Shown: positions 15,322 to 24,064, numbered from the stretch's first letter. The stretch: 64,000 nt of DNA from Cystobacter ferrugineus (GCF_001887355.1 NZ_MPIN01000007.1:332888-396887), one strand, 5' to 3'. The notes: generated by a model not told the origin, from the sequence alone. Numbers and translations: made by a program.

Positions 15322-15455
15322 TCAGTGGTCGAAGCGGGTGTTGGAGTCGAGATTTCCCATGATGGAGTAGGTCAGCGTGCCGCCGTTGTTGACGTATCCC
15401 TTGAGATACTCGGGGCTCGCGCCCGGGGAGGTCACGTAGATATGACCCTTGCATC
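15322..15455 (-). pseudogene. truncated second copy of the 17813-18298 gene (last about 44 codons)
   Basis: In the minus strand the frame reads G-C-K-G-H-I-Y-V-T-S-P-G-A-S-P-E-Y-L-K-G-Y and ends N-L-D-S-N-T-R-F-D-H with a stop at 15322-15324. This closely parallels the C-terminus of the intact gene at 17813-18298 (ending N-L-D-P-N-T-R-Y-D-E). A stop codon interrupts the frame immediately upstream (about 15459), and no start or 5' half is present. It is a decayed 3' fragment lying between the thi operon and nfeD. Confidence 0.75.
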
Positions 15456-15616
15456 CGGCTCGTCAGTCCCTGGTCCACGGGTGTGTCGCATCGCTGACGC
15501 TTATCCCTCGAGACGTGCTCGGCTGGAGCAATGACCTCCAGGGAGGGGCGACGGGGTAGGGCGCGGTGGATATCTCCTCCGGACGGATTCACGGAAGAGG
15601 CGAAGGAGGAGGCGCC

Positions 15617-16957
15617 ATGGGGGGGATTGGGCATTCGCTTTGGGGCGTGCTCGTGCTGGGGGTGGTGCTGCTCGGGCAGGCAACCAGCCGCGCGGAGGCG
15701 CTCGCTCCCGCCGTCGTCTCGCACTGCGTCCTCGAGGGCACCGTCGATGCCGGCTCCAGTGCCTTCCTCATCGATTGTGTCCGCCGCGCCCAGGAAGCCG
15801 GTCATCAGGCGCTCCTCATCCGGATCGACACTCCCGGTGGAGAGCTCGAGTCCACCCGCGACATCGTCCGGGCCTTCCTCGGTGCCCGGGTCCCCGTGCT
15901 CGTGTGGGTCGGCCCTTCTGGCGCCAGGGCCGGCAGCGCCGGAGTCTTCATCACGCTGGCTTCCCACCTCGCGGCCATGGCGCCCGGCACCAACATCGGC
16001 GCCGCCCACCCCATCGTCGGTCTCTCCGGGCAGGATCCCGAGGTGGCCGGGGGCAAGGAGATGGCCCGGAAGATCGAGAACGACGCGGTCGCTTTCGTCG
16101 AGGCCATTGCCAGACAGCGTGGCCGCAACGTCGAGTGGGCCATCAGCGCCGTGAAACAGAGCGAGAGCATCCCCGCCGAGAAGGCCCTCGAGCTCCACGT
16201 CATCGAGCACGTCGCCTCCACGCGGGAAGCCTTGCTCGAGTGGGCCGATGGCCGCTCCGTCACCGTCGCCGATAAGTCCGTCAAGCTGCGCACCGCCAAC
16301 GCCCAGCTCGTGGAACTGGCACCCTCCTTCTCCCAGCGCCTCCTCCACGCCCTGGCCCAGCCGGCCGTCGTCTACATCCTCTTCCTCCTCTCCGGCCTGG
16401 GAATCGCCGTGGAGCTCACCCATCCCGGCCTCTTCGCCCCCGGCCTCCTCGGCGTGGTGTGCCTCGTGCTGGCCCTGCTCGCCTCCTCCGTCCTGCCCGT
16501 GCGCACCGGCGCCATCGTCCTGCTGCTGCTCGGTGTCGCCCTGCTCGTGGCCGAGCTCTTCGTCACCAGTGGCCTGCTCGGCGCCGCCGGCCTGGGGCTG
16601 CTCGTGCTCGGCGGCGTGTTCCTCATGGACCGCTTCGACCCGAGGTGGTTCCTCGACAGCCCCTTGCGGGTTCCCCTTCGCACGATGCTCCCCACTGCCG
16701 TCTTCGTCGCCGGGGCCGCCGTCTACCTCGCCTTCCGTGCCGCCGAGACCCGCCGCAAACCCCAGCTCGCTGGAGACATGGGCCTCGTTGGCGAGGTGGG
16801 CCATGCGCTCGACAACGTCTCGCCCTCCGGGGGCGAGGTGTTCGTTCATGGTGAGCGCTGGTCCGCCGTCTCCTCCACGCCCCTTCTCCCCGGCACCCGA
16901 GTGGTGGTGCGCCGCGTGGAGGGGCTCACCCTGTTCGTCGATGAGGTGAAGGCATGA
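15617..16957 (+). CDS. NfeD-family membrane-bound serine protease (ClpP class)
   Basis: A 446-residue long-form NfeD protein. A signal anchor precedes a ClpP-like protease domain (about residues 30-230) with IRIDTPGG and the nucleophile serine in A-G-S-A-G-V-F-I; four to five membrane helices follow (about 255-370), then a C-terminal OB-fold domain ([12 protein letters not shown]). Such proteins cleave stomatin-like partners (known for Pyrococcus PH1510), and the next gene is a slipin that overlaps it by four bases. The ATG at 15617 directly precedes the signal peptide. Confidence 0.88.
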   Translation: MGGIGHSLWGVLVLGVVLLGQATSRAEALAPAVVSHCVLEGTVDAGSSAFLIDCVRRAQEAGHQALLIRIDTPGGELESTRDIVRAFLGARVPVLVWVGPSGARAGSAGVFITLASHLAAMAPGTNIGAAHPIVGLSGQDPEVAGGKEMARKIENDAVAFVEAIARQRGRNVEWAISAVKQSESIPAEKALELHVIEHVASTREALLEWADGRSVTVADKSVKLRTANAQLVELAPSFSQRLLHALAQPAVVYILFLLSGLGIAVELTHPGLFAPGLLGVVCLVLALLASSVLPVRTGAIVLLLLGVALLVAELFVTSGLLGAAGLGLLVLGGVFLMDRFDPRWFLDSPLRVPLRTMLPTAVFVAGAAVYLAFRAAETRRKPQLAGDMGLVGEVGHALDNVSPSGGEVFVHGERWSAVSSTPLLPGTRVVVRRVEGLTLFVDEVKA

Positions 16958-17712
16958 ACGATTTCTTCGGAACCCTCGGACTGCTCATTCCCCTGGGCAT
17001 CTTCCTGCTCGCCTTCCTCTCCGGCGCGCGCATCGTGAATGAGTATGAGAACGGCGTCGTCTTCCGGCTCGGCCGCTTCGTGGGTATCAAGCGCGCCGGC
17101 TTCCGGTGGATCATCCCCTTCGTCGAGCGCATCGTCATCATCGACCTGCGCACCGTCGCGCGTGACGTGCCTCCGCAGGACGTCATCACCAAGGACAATG
17201 TCAGCGTGAAGGTGAACGCCGTCGTCTACTTCCGCGTCATCCACGCCGACAAGGCCGTGCTCCAGGTGGAGGACTTCCTCTACGCCACCAGCCAGCTCGC
17301 ACAGACCACCCTGCGCGCCATCCTTGGCCAGGTGGAGCTGGACCAGCTCCTCTCCGAGCGCGAGCGCGTCAACCGCGACATCCAGAAGGTGCTCGATGCG
17401 CACACCGACCCGTGGGGCATCAAGGTCTCCAACGTGGAGGTGAAGCACATCGATCTGCCCGTGGAGATGCAGCGCGCCATCGCCCGTCAGGCCGAGGCCG
17501 AGCGCGAGCGCCGCGCCAAGATCATCGCCGCCGAGGGCGAGCACCAGGCCGCCGAGAAGCTCGGGCTGGCCGCCGAGGTGCTCAGCCGCAATCCCATCAC
17601 CCTCCAGTTGCGCTACCTGCAGACGCTGGTGGAGATCACCGGCGGGGGCAACCAGACCATCATCCCCATCCCCTTGGATCTGATGCGCGCGCTCGGCCTG
17701 CAGCCGAAGTGA
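16954..17712 (+). CDS. slipin family SPFH/stomatin-like protein
   Basis: A 252-residue protein with an N-terminal membrane hairpin (about residues 1-25) and an SPFH/PHB domain: [44 protein letters not shown] coiled coil rich in A-E-A-E-R-E-R-R follows near residues 180-195. The length matches slipins. It is translationally coupled to the NfeD protease, its probable processing partner; the two are expected to organise membrane microdomains. Confidence 0.92.
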   Translation: MNDFFGTLGLLIPLGIFLLAFLSGARIVNEYENGVVFRLGRFVGIKRAGFRWIIPFVERIVIIDLRTVARDVPPQDVITKDNVSVKVNAVVYFRVIHADKAVLQVEDFLYATSQLAQTTLRAILGQVELDQLLSERERVNRDIQKVLDAHTDPWGIKVSNVEVKHIDLPVEMQRAIARQAEAERERRAKIIAAEGEHQAAEKLGLAAEVLSRNPITLQLRYLQTLVEITGGGNQTIIPIPLDLMRALGLQPK

Positions 17713-17795
17713 CTGGACGCCCTGGCTCGGCGGCGCCGGGTCGCAGGGGCCTGCGTGGCGGAGATTCCAGTTCGTGGGAACCCACGCCGCGGCCC

Positions 17796-17808
17796 GTCCG
17801 CAGCGGAC
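17796..17808 (-). terminator. small hairpin behind the 161-residue gene
   Basis: GTCCG-CAG-CGGAC lies just past the stop codon at 17813 of the minus-strand gene. It is conserved, with a changed loop, behind the truncated copy at 15307-15319. It may be part of a terminator or processing site. Confidence 0.35.
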
Positions 17809-17812
17809 CCGC

Positions 17813-18298
17813 TCACTCGTCGTAGCGGGTGTTGGGGTCGAGATTTGCAGTGAAGCCGTAGGACACGAGGCCGTTGCTGACGTAGCCCTTGAGATACTCG
17901 GGGCTCGCTCCCGGGGAGGTCACGTAGACATAACCCTTGCACCCAGCGCACGTGGGAACCTGATCCTTGAACACGTCCCACTCACCGTTGATCGAATTGG
18001 CGTCGCTGGAGGAGATGCGCACCAACTTGAGTTGGAAGAACTCGCCTTTTCCGTTCACGGCGACCTTCGCGTTGATGTGGCCGAAGCCGTGCATCGTGTT
18101 CTCCTGCCAGACGAACGTCGAGGGGCCCGAGACGACCGGGTAGTCGATATGCCGGTTCTGGGCGTAGTCGTCCTCTCGGAAGGAGGTGAGGGACGACGAG
18201 CGGACGTTGTGGACCCGCTCGTAGCTCCAGGCCAGGAGCGGAATCGCCACCGTGCCGTGAGCGGTGCCGCTGCCTATCGGCCGAAGCTGAAGTGACAT
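17813..18298 (-). CDS. 161-residue protein of unknown family, coupled to GDSL esterase
   Basis: I do not recognise this family. There is no signal peptide or membrane segment. The protein looks like an all-beta fold (alternating hydrophobic strands), with a C-A-G-C pair near residue 115 and a C-terminal segment GYVYVTSPGASPEYLKGYV that is also preserved in the broken copy at 15322-15455. Its start lies 25 bases inside the end of the upstream GDSL esterase gene, so the two are co-expressed. A role as ligand-binding, regulatory or effector partner of the esterase is inferred only from that coupling. Confidence 0.65.
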   Translation of the reverse strand: MSLQLRPIGSGTAHGTVAIPLLAWSYERVHNVRSSSLTSFREDDYAQNRHIDYPVVSGPSTFVWQENTMHGFGHINAKVAVNGKGEFFQLKLVRISSSDANSINGEWDVFKDQVPTCAGCKGYVYVTSPGASPEYLKGYVSNGLVSYGFTANLDPNTRYDE

Positions 18299-19284
18299 TC
18301 CTTCGAGAGGAACGCCGTCACGACGTCCGAGATCGTCGAGTAGACCCCCTCGGTGGGGTGCAGGAGATCGGAGACGCTGCCGAAGTCGAAGTCCTCGTCC
18401 AGTGCGGTGTCGGTGTACTGGAGGAGGGGGGCCGTCTCGATCAGATTGCCGACCTTGTCTCCCTTCTTGAACTTCTTCGGTTGAGCGAACGGGGCGAAGC
18501 CCTCCTCGGCGAGGAACTTCGGACCCAGGACCTGCCCGATATCGAAGAACTCGATCGTCGAGCGGGTGGGGAGGTAGTTGAACTTGACGTCGGTGTCGAC
18601 GAGCTGCGACAGCCGGTTGTTGAAGTTGCGCGCGCCCGTCGAGATCTTGTTTCGAAGCGCGGCCGAGTCCTTGGGGGCGAAGCGCGGCATGTACTGCGGA
18701 TCGGGAAGGCCGATGATGACCACGTGGGAACCCCTGGCTTCATCGAGGAGGGAGCACGCCTGGCTGAAGATGTACTCCGCGACTCCCGGCATCGCCTCGG
18801 GCTCCCGATTGACGGTGACGACGTCATTCGCGCCAATCCAGATGATGAAGAGTGTCTCCTTGTCGAGGAAGACACTGTCCCACTTCTTCTTGCGCTCGGC
18901 CTCGTACTTCTTCACCTGCTCCTTCAGCGTCGAGAGGAGGGAGGACGTGAAGTAGCCTCCCCAGCTCTCACCGTCGGACTTGTGCCACCCGACGGCGCCC
19001 CCCTCGGCGTAATTGACGAGTTCCATCTTCCTCTTCCCGCCGGAGCCGGCGGTCGCCAGGCTCATGTGCCGCTTGGACTCCGCCAGGGTGGCCTTCACAT
19101 CGTTCGGGTCGAACATCTTCCCGCCGAGGGACTCCCAGAAGTAGTCGACCCAGTTCCTCCCGTCGGAGAAGCGGCCCCACTTGTTGAGCTGCACCATGGG
19201 GAGCTTGGACAGGTTGCGCGCCTTCATGTTGCCGATATCGGAGACGCTGTCCCCGAAGATGATGACCCTGCTGATGGTGGGCAT
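18274..19284 (-). CDS. SGNH/GDSL-family lipase/esterase
   Basis: A 336-residue protein with the three diagnostic SGNH blocks: block I F-G-D-S-V-S-D-I-G-N (catalytic Ser, about residues 10-19), block III W-I-G-A-N-D-V-V (oxyanion Asn), and block V D-L-L-H-P-T (catalytic Asp and His). Similarity is closest to the thermolabile haemolysin/phospholipase branch with FGDSxSDxGN. No signal peptide is seen at the chosen start (MPTISRVIIFGDS), which begins directly at block I as is common for cytosolic or non-classically exported members. It overlaps the following unknown gene by 25 bases. Confidence 0.85.
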   Translation of the reverse strand: MPTISRVIIFGDSVSDIGNMKARNLSKLPMVQLNKWGRFSDGRNWVDYFWESLGGKMFDPNDVKATLAESKRHMSLATAGSGGKRKMELVNYAEGGAVGWHKSDGESWGGYFTSSLLSTLKEQVKKYEAERKKKWDSVFLDKETLFIIWIGANDVVTVNREPEAMPGVAEYIFSQACSLLDEARGSHVVIIGLPDPQYMPRFAPKDSAALRNKISTGARNFNNRLSQLVDTDVKFNYLPTRSTIEFFDIGQVLGPKFLAEEGFAPFAQPKKFKKGDKVGNLIETAPLLQYTDTALDEDFDFGSVSDLLHPTEGVYSTISDVVTAFLSKECHFSFGR

Positions 19285-19642
19285 GTCTGGACCTTGGGCG
19301 GTGGCGTGAGGCTGGCGGCCCGAGTGTAGGTGAGAGCCGCCAGCCCTGTCCAAGCGCGGGGGCCAGCGCACGGGGCACTCATCGGGGGGATTTGACCAGA
19401 TGCGTGGTGAGCGCTTGATTTTATTCTCCGGAGCCGTTCTCCCCGTGGGCCCGTGACTGTGCAGCGGCCGGCCTGCCGAGGCACGCGTGGCCACCCGTTG
19501 CCGCCCGGCGAGGAGGGCCCAGTTTGCCCTGGACTCGCGAGGCCTCCGGGCATCGCGAGCCCCACGTGACACCGAGAGGTAGCTGCAACGGAAACGTCAC
19601 CGTCACGTGACACGTACGCGCAACCACGAGGAGACACACGTC
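19285..19642. promoter_or_regulatory. divergent intergenic region with two CACGTGACAC boxes
   Basis: These 358 bases separate the esterase operon (minus) and the BON gene (plus). CACGTGACAC occurs twice as a direct repeat, at 19563-19572 and 19604-19613, 41 bases apart or about four helical turns. The second copy is part of a perfect 10-base palindrome, GTCACGTGAC (19602-19611), ending 31 bases before the BON start codon. This looks like an operator pair. No gene or tRNA was found. Confidence 0.45.
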
Positions 19643-20413
19643 ATGGCGAACAGGGACTACGAGACACGCCGGTACCTGGGAGAAGACCGGGAGCGCTGGG
19701 CAGGCCGGGAGCGGGACTTCGACGAGGGCTTCCGGAGCAGTGACATGGGGCCGAGGCAGGAGCGCGCTCCGTGGCAGGGCGGCCAGGGGTACTCGGGCGG
19801 CAGCCGCGGGTCCGAGGATTACGGCCGGGGTCTCCGCGAGGACTCCAGCCGTTATTCCCGTGACTTCGGCCAGGGCAATTACAACCAGGGAAGTTACAAC
19901 CAGGGCGATTACAACCAAGGCCACTACAACCCTCCGGGCTACTCCACCTCGCGGGGCAACTTCGGAGGCGGGTACTCCGAGCGCGACCTCGGGTACGACC
20001 GGGACTACGGGACCTACGGAGCGCGCGACAGGCTCGAGGGCATCTCCGGCCGCCGCGACATCAACGAGCGCGGCCCGCTCGAGCGGCTCGGCGACCGGTT
20101 CCGCGAGGGACTGCGCAGGCTGGGCAAGGGGCCCAAGGCGTACACGCGCTCGGATGACCGGATCCGTGAGGACGTCTACGACCGGCTCATGCACGGGTGG
20201 GTGAACGCCGAACACGTGGAGGTGCAGGTGAAGAACGGAGAAGTCACGCTGACCGGCCTGGTCGAGGAGCGCCGCGACAAGCGCATCATCGAGGACATCA
20301 TCGAGGATGTCCTCGGCGTGAAGGACGTGCACAACCAACTCAAGGTGGGCAGTCCCGAGCAATTCAACACCGGGATCTCCGGCACCTCGGTGACGAAGGT
20401 CGCCCGCTCGTAG
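19643..20413 (+). CDS. BON-domain protein with Gly/Tyr/Arg-rich repeat region
   Basis: A 256-residue soluble protein. Residues 1 to about 170 are low complexity, rich in Arg, Gly, Tyr and Asp, with imperfect repeats of Y-N-Q-G (about residues 77-94). From about residue 172 a BON domain follows (DDRIREDVYDRL, V-E-V-Q-V-K-N-G-E-V-T-L-T-G, IIEDIIEDVLGVKDVHNQL). BON domains bind phospholipids or surfaces, and several are stress-induced. The start at MANRDYETRR is preferred because upstream residues do not fit; the paired CACGTGACAC boxes sit just upstream. Confidence 0.8.
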   Translation: MANRDYETRRYLGEDRERWAGRERDFDEGFRSSDMGPRQERAPWQGGQGYSGGSRGSEDYGRGLREDSSRYSRDFGQGNYNQGSYNQGDYNQGHYNPPGYSTSRGNFGGGYSERDLGYDRDYGTYGARDRLEGISGRRDINERGPLERLGDRFREGLRRLGKGPKAYTRSDDRIREDVYDRLMHGWVNAEHVEVQVKNGEVTLTGLVEERRDKRIIEDIIEDVLGVKDVHNQLKVGSPEQFNTGISGTSVTKVARS

Positions 20414-20433
20414 CGCGGGAGGCATGGCGGGCT

Positions 20434-20451
20434 CCCCGCGAGCGCGCGGGG
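20434..20451 (+). terminator. GC hairpin after the BON gene
   Basis: CCCCGCG-AGCG-CGCGGGG, a 7-bp perfect stem 20 bases after the BON stop. No T run follows, so termination efficiency is uncertain. Confidence 0.35.
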
Positions 20452-20552
20452 GGCCGTCGTGTGACTGCCTGGGGGCTGGCCGGGATGCGCTCGGGCAACC
20501 CCGCGGAGTATAAAGGGTTCTCCACTGCTGGAGCTTCGGAGGGCCATGGCGG

Positions 20553-21416
20553 ATGACACCAGGACACATGCGAGAGAAGGTCTGCCTCATCACGGGTGCC
20601 ACCTCGGGCATCGGGCTGGAGTCCGCACGGGGGCTCGCGGGCCAGGGGGCCACGGTGGTGCTGGCGGGACGGGATCCGGGCCGCGGTGAGGCCGCGCTCG
20701 CGGAGATCCGCCGGACCGTCCCCGACGCGAAGCTGGACCTGATGCTCGCGGACCTCACCTCGCTGGCCTCCGTCCGCAAGCTCGCGGAGGACTTCCAGCG
20801 CAAGTACTCGCGGCTGGATGTGCTGCTCAACAACGCGGGCCTCATCATCGACCGGCGCAAGGTGACCCCGGATGGCTTCGAGGCCACCTTCGCCACCAAC
20901 CACCTCGCGCATTTCCTGCTCACCCATCAACTGCTGGAACTGCTCAAGGCCAGCGGCGCCTCTCGCGTGGTGAACGTCTCCTCCGAGGCCCATCGCATGG
21001 GTTCGCTCGGCTTCCTCGACGATCCGCAGGCGGAGCGGGGCGGCTATAGCGGAATGAGGGTCTACGGCAACTCGAAGCTGGCCAACATCCTCTTCACGCG
21101 TGGCCTGAAGCGGCGGCTGGAGGGCACGAAGGTGACCACCAACAGCCTGCACCCGGGCGTGGTGCGCACCGGCTTCGGCCTCAACTCCGAGGGCATCCTG
21201 AAGTACCTGGTGAAGCTGTCCTCGCCCTTCATGCTCACGGTCGAGGGTGGCGCCCGCACGTCGGTGTATCTGGCCTCCTCGCCCGAGGTGGAGGGCGTGA
21301 GTGGCAGGTACTTCATCAAGAGCAAGGTGGCCAGGGAGTCCCGGGCCGCCCAGGACGACGCCGCCACCGAGAAGCTGTGGCAGAAGAGCGCCGAGCTGAC
21401 AGGCGTTGGAAGCTGA
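20553..21416 (+). CDS. short-chain dehydrogenase/reductase, retinol-dehydrogenase-like
   Basis: A 287-residue classical SDR. The NAD(P)-binding motif is T-G-A-T-S-G-I-G near the N-terminus, followed by N-N-A-G, a serine in V-N-V-S-S, and Y-x-x-x-K as Y-G-N-S-K. The basic residue in A-G-R-D after beta-2 suggests NADP. Overall sequence resembles the RDH11-14/WWOX-like group; substrate unknown. An internal ATG at 20568 (MREKVCLITG) is an equally good start. Confidence 0.87.
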   Translation: MTPGHMREKVCLITGATSGIGLESARGLAGQGATVVLAGRDPGRGEAALAEIRRTVPDAKLDLMLADLTSLASVRKLAEDFQRKYSRLDVLLNNAGLIIDRRKVTPDGFEATFATNHLAHFLLTHQLLELLKASGASRVVNVSSEAHRMGSLGFLDDPQAERGGYSGMRVYGNSKLANILFTRGLKRRLEGTKVTTNSLHPGVVRTGFGLNSEGILKYLVKLSSPFMLTVEGGARTSVYLASSPEVEGVSGRYFIKSKVARESRAAQDDAATEKLWQKSAELTGVGS

Positions 21417-21510
21417 GCACCTGAGCCGGGCGCGCATGGCCTTGCTCGTGGCACCTGTGTCACGGTGGGCTCGTGGTTTCCGACCCGACCCGGAGTGCGA
21501 CCTCGACCTC

Positions 21511-21569
21511 GCCGTCCCGTGTGCGCCTGCTCGGACTGCTGCTCCAACATCGGAGGAATTGGCACGAAG
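21511..21569 (+). pseudogene. internally deleted scar copy of the downstream DASS transporter 5' region
   Basis: Positions 21511-21540 match 22562-22591 (translation-start region of the transporter) at 29 of 30 bases. Positions 21541-21569 match 23128-23156 (codons of its S-N-I-G-G-I-G-T-K motif) at 29 of 29. The two parts abut directly, so about 536 bases are missing from this copy. The ATG is mutated to GTG. The small cassette at 21693-22543 lies between this scar and the intact gene. Confidence 0.8.
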
Positions 21570-21739
21570 CACATGTCTTCCTCGGAACAAACTCCTTGAC
21601 CCCCGTTCTCTTCGCGAGCCTCCTCATGTACCTTGGGGGTTGTTGAGCAGGAACAGCCAGGTAGAACGGAAGAGTACGCGGCGGACAAGGAGATGAGACT
21701 GATTGTTCTGATGACCGCCATGGTGGTGCTCAGCGCCGG

Positions 21740-22153
21740 ATGCGCTCACGGGCAACGGCCAGAAACCGAATCTACGTCATCTCCGAGGATGCGCGTGGAT
21801 TCGGTACTGCACTCGGAACTGGCGGCGCTGGCTTCCGCGATTGCGATGCGGAGCATGTCAAGTGCTTCAATGAGTGTTGGAACGCCCGTACTCTGCCATG
21901 GCCTCACACGAAACGGGACGAATGGTATAACGAGTATTGCACCAGGGAATGCCGCAAGCAGTATATGGAATGCGAAAAGGAGAATGAGAAGGCGAAGGGG
22001 CTGAAGTTCTCGCGCGTTGAGGACGCGGTTGGATGGATCAGGACGCACAAGGCCGAAGTGGCGCTTGGTACGGTCGTCATCATCGCTGGCGTTGCCTTCG
22101 TCATTACGACTGGCGGCTCTGGCGCGCTGATTCTGGCTCCTCTTGCCCCCTAA
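21740..22153 (+). CDS. Cys-rich small protein with C-terminal membrane helix; lipoprotein signal lies in another frame
   Basis: This frame gives 137 residues: a Cys-rich segment (D-C-D-A-E-H-V-K-C-F-N-E-C, YCTRECRKQYMEC) and a C-terminal hydrophobic Gly/Val/Ile helix (about residues 110-137). A perfect lipoprotein signal, MRLIVLMTAMVVLSAGC, begins at 21693 in a different frame and runs into it, so the original gene was probably 21693-22153 and a frameshift near 21750-21765 separates signal from body. It and the next gene resemble a small pair I recall from other myxobacteria; function unknown. A single base error could explain the break. Confidence 0.55.
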   Translation: MRSRATARNRIYVISEDARGFGTALGTGGAGFRDCDAEHVKCFNECWNARTLPWPHTKRDEWYNEYCTRECRKQYMECEKENEKAKGLKFSRVEDAVGWIRTHKAEVALGTVVIIAGVAFVITTGGSGALILAPLAP

Positions 22154-22165
22154 CCTGGTGCACCA

Positions 22166-22543
22166 ATGACCTATCATTCAAACTTCGATGTTGACATCGT
22201 TATGAAGACGCTCGGCACCGTGGGCGCGAAGTACCCGGAGGGCACGCCGGAAGACGAGGCGCTCCGAATTGCCTCGGTAGCGTTGCTTTACCTCCGCGAC
22301 ATCCAGAAACTGGATGAATACCGCGATTATTTTCGGAGGTTCTTCACCTATAAGCCGGTGACCATTGCTCAAACGTTCGCGACGAGAGAGGAAGCGGACA
22401 AGTGGCTCGCCAGAGGAAATGCCAAAGATGGCGATCTCGTCAAAATCGCTGACCAGGGTTTTGTCGTGTACGAGATGCCGAAGGGATTGAAGTTCGTCCC
22501 GAGGCCCCTGCCGGAAGAACTGGAACCTCCAGACTCGAAGTAG
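22166..22543 (+). CDS. 125-residue cytosolic partner of the small lipoprotein
   Basis: A soluble, slightly acidic, mostly helical 125-residue protein of unrecognised family starting MTYHSNFDVDIVMKTL. It has no signal peptide, Cys cluster or membrane segment. It follows the Cys-rich lipoprotein gene by 12 bases in what is clearly one transcription unit and has the same lower GC content. The order lipoprotein then small cytosolic protein recalls the DUF6310/DUF5953 pair at 3164-4841; an immunity-type role is speculative. Confidence 0.6.
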   Translation: MTYHSNFDVDIVMKTLGTVGAKYPEGTPEDEALRIASVALLYLRDIQKLDEYRDYFRRFFTYKPVTIAQTFATREEADKWLARGNAKDGDLVKIADQGFVVYEMPKGLKFVPRPLPEELEPPDSK

Positions 22544-22571
22544 GCCCCGCCTACGGAAACCGCCGTCCCGT

Positions 22572-24011
22572 ATGCGCCTGCTCGGACTGCTCGCCGGGCC
22601 GCTCGCCGCCGCGGCCCTGCTGCTCATCCCCTCGGGGCTCCACGAGGTCCCCGGTGCCGGTCACCGCCCGGCCGCCGCCGCCGCCGTGGCCGCCTGGATG
22701 GCCCTCTGGTGGTTCACCGAGGCCGTCCCCATGGCCTGGACCTCCCTGCTCCCGCTCGTCCTCTTCCCCTCGCTGGGCGTCTTCGGCGTGCGCGGCCTTC
22801 CCTCCGCCGTGGGCCGCTCCGCCTTGCCCTACGTCGACCCCTACATCTTCCTCTTCCTCGGGGGCATGGCCCTGGGCGCCGCCCTGGAGCAGTGGCACCT
22901 GCACCGGCGCATCGCCCTGCTCATCATGCGCACCATCGGCACCGAGCCCCAGCGGCTGCTGCTCGGCATGCTCCTGGCCACCGCGTCCGTCTCGCTGTGG
23001 ATCTCCAACACCGCCACCGCCGTGATGATGGTGCCCATTGGCATGGCGCTCGTCTCCCAGCTCGAGTCCGTCGAGGGCCGCCGGCTCCGGCACTTCGGCG
23101 CCGCGCTGATGCTCTCGGTCGCCTACGGCTCCAACATCGGAGGAATTGGCACGAAGATCGGCAGTCCCACCAACTCCGTCTTCGCGGGCGTGGCCTCGCG
23201 ACGGCTGGCCATCGAAGTGGGCTTCCTCGAGTACATGGCGGCGGCCCTGCCCTTCGTCCTCCTCCTCCTGCCGCTCGTCTGGCGGGTGCTGTGGCGCGAG
23301 GGCCGCCTGGACGCGCTCGGCCCCGGGCAGGGCTCGGACCTCATTCAGCGGGAACTGGCCGCGCTCGGGCCACTGTCGAGGGGCGAGAAGGTGGTGGGCA
23401 CCGTCTTCCTGGTGGCCGCGGCGCTGTGGATGGGCGGGGACTTCGTGCGCGACGTGCTGACCCCGTGGGTGGCCTCGACCTTCGGGGGATTCAAGCTGCT
23501 GGGAAAGCACTACGAGGCGGCCGTGGCGATGCTCGCCGCCGGGACGCTGGTGTTGCTGGGGCGGCTGTCCCGAGGGGCGCTGGCCCGGGTGCCCTGGGAC
23601 ACACTGCTGCTGCTGGGAGGAGGCTTCGCGCTCGCCGCTGGCATCGAGGGCAGTGGCCTGTCCACCTACCTGGGCGTGCGCCTGGCGGGTCTGGAGTCCC
23701 TGGGTCTCCTCGCGCAGTACGGCGCCGTGGCCCTGTCCACCGTGGCCCTGTCCGCCGTGGCCTCCAACACCGCCACCGTGAACGTGCTGCTCAACGTGCT
23801 GCCCGGCTCGCTGCCCCTGCTCGCGGTGAGCACCTTCGCCTCATCATGCGACTTCGCCCTGCCCGCGGGCACTCCGCCCAACGCCATCGTCTTCGGCAGT
23901 GGCTACGTGCGCCTGCCCACGATGATGAAGCTCGGCGGGGCGTTGGATCTGCTCGCCACCGCCGTGCTCACCGTCTACGGGCTCGTCTGGGTGCGCTTCG
24001 TGCTCGGCTGA
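22572..24011 (+). CDS. DASS/SLC13-family sodium-coupled anion symporter
   Basis: A 479-residue transporter with about 11 membrane helices. Both inverted-repeat substrate/sodium loops are present: S-N-T-A-T-A with V-A-Y-G-S-N-I-G-G-I-G-T, and S-N-T-A-T-V with P-A-G-T-P-P-N-A-I-V-F-G-S-G. These are the signatures of VcINDY-like importers of di- and tricarboxylates with Na+. A partial scar copy of its first and internal segments lies about 1 kb upstream (21511-21569). Confidence 0.9.
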   Translation: MRLLGLLAGPLAAAALLLIPSGLHEVPGAGHRPAAAAAVAAWMALWWFTEAVPMAWTSLLPLVLFPSLGVFGVRGLPSAVGRSALPYVDPYIFLFLGGMALGAALEQWHLHRRIALLIMRTIGTEPQRLLLGMLLATASVSLWISNTATAVMMVPIGMALVSQLESVEGRRLRHFGAALMLSVAYGSNIGGIGTKIGSPTNSVFAGVASRRLAIEVGFLEYMAAALPFVLLLLPLVWRVLWREGRLDALGPGQGSDLIQRELAALGPLSRGEKVVGTVFLVAAALWMGGDFVRDVLTPWVASTFGGFKLLGKHYEAAVAMLAAGTLVLLGRLSRGALARVPWDTLLLLGGGFALAAGIEGSGLSTYLGVRLAGLESLGLLAQYGAVALSTVALSAVASNTATVNVLLNVLPGSLPLLAVSTFASSCDFALPAGTPPNAIVFGSGYVRLPTMMKLGGALDLLATAVLTVYGLVWVRFVLG

Positions 24012-24064
24012 GCACGGATGGCGAGCGGAGCGGTATCGCCGCGTCCGCTCGCCGGCATCGGCCG

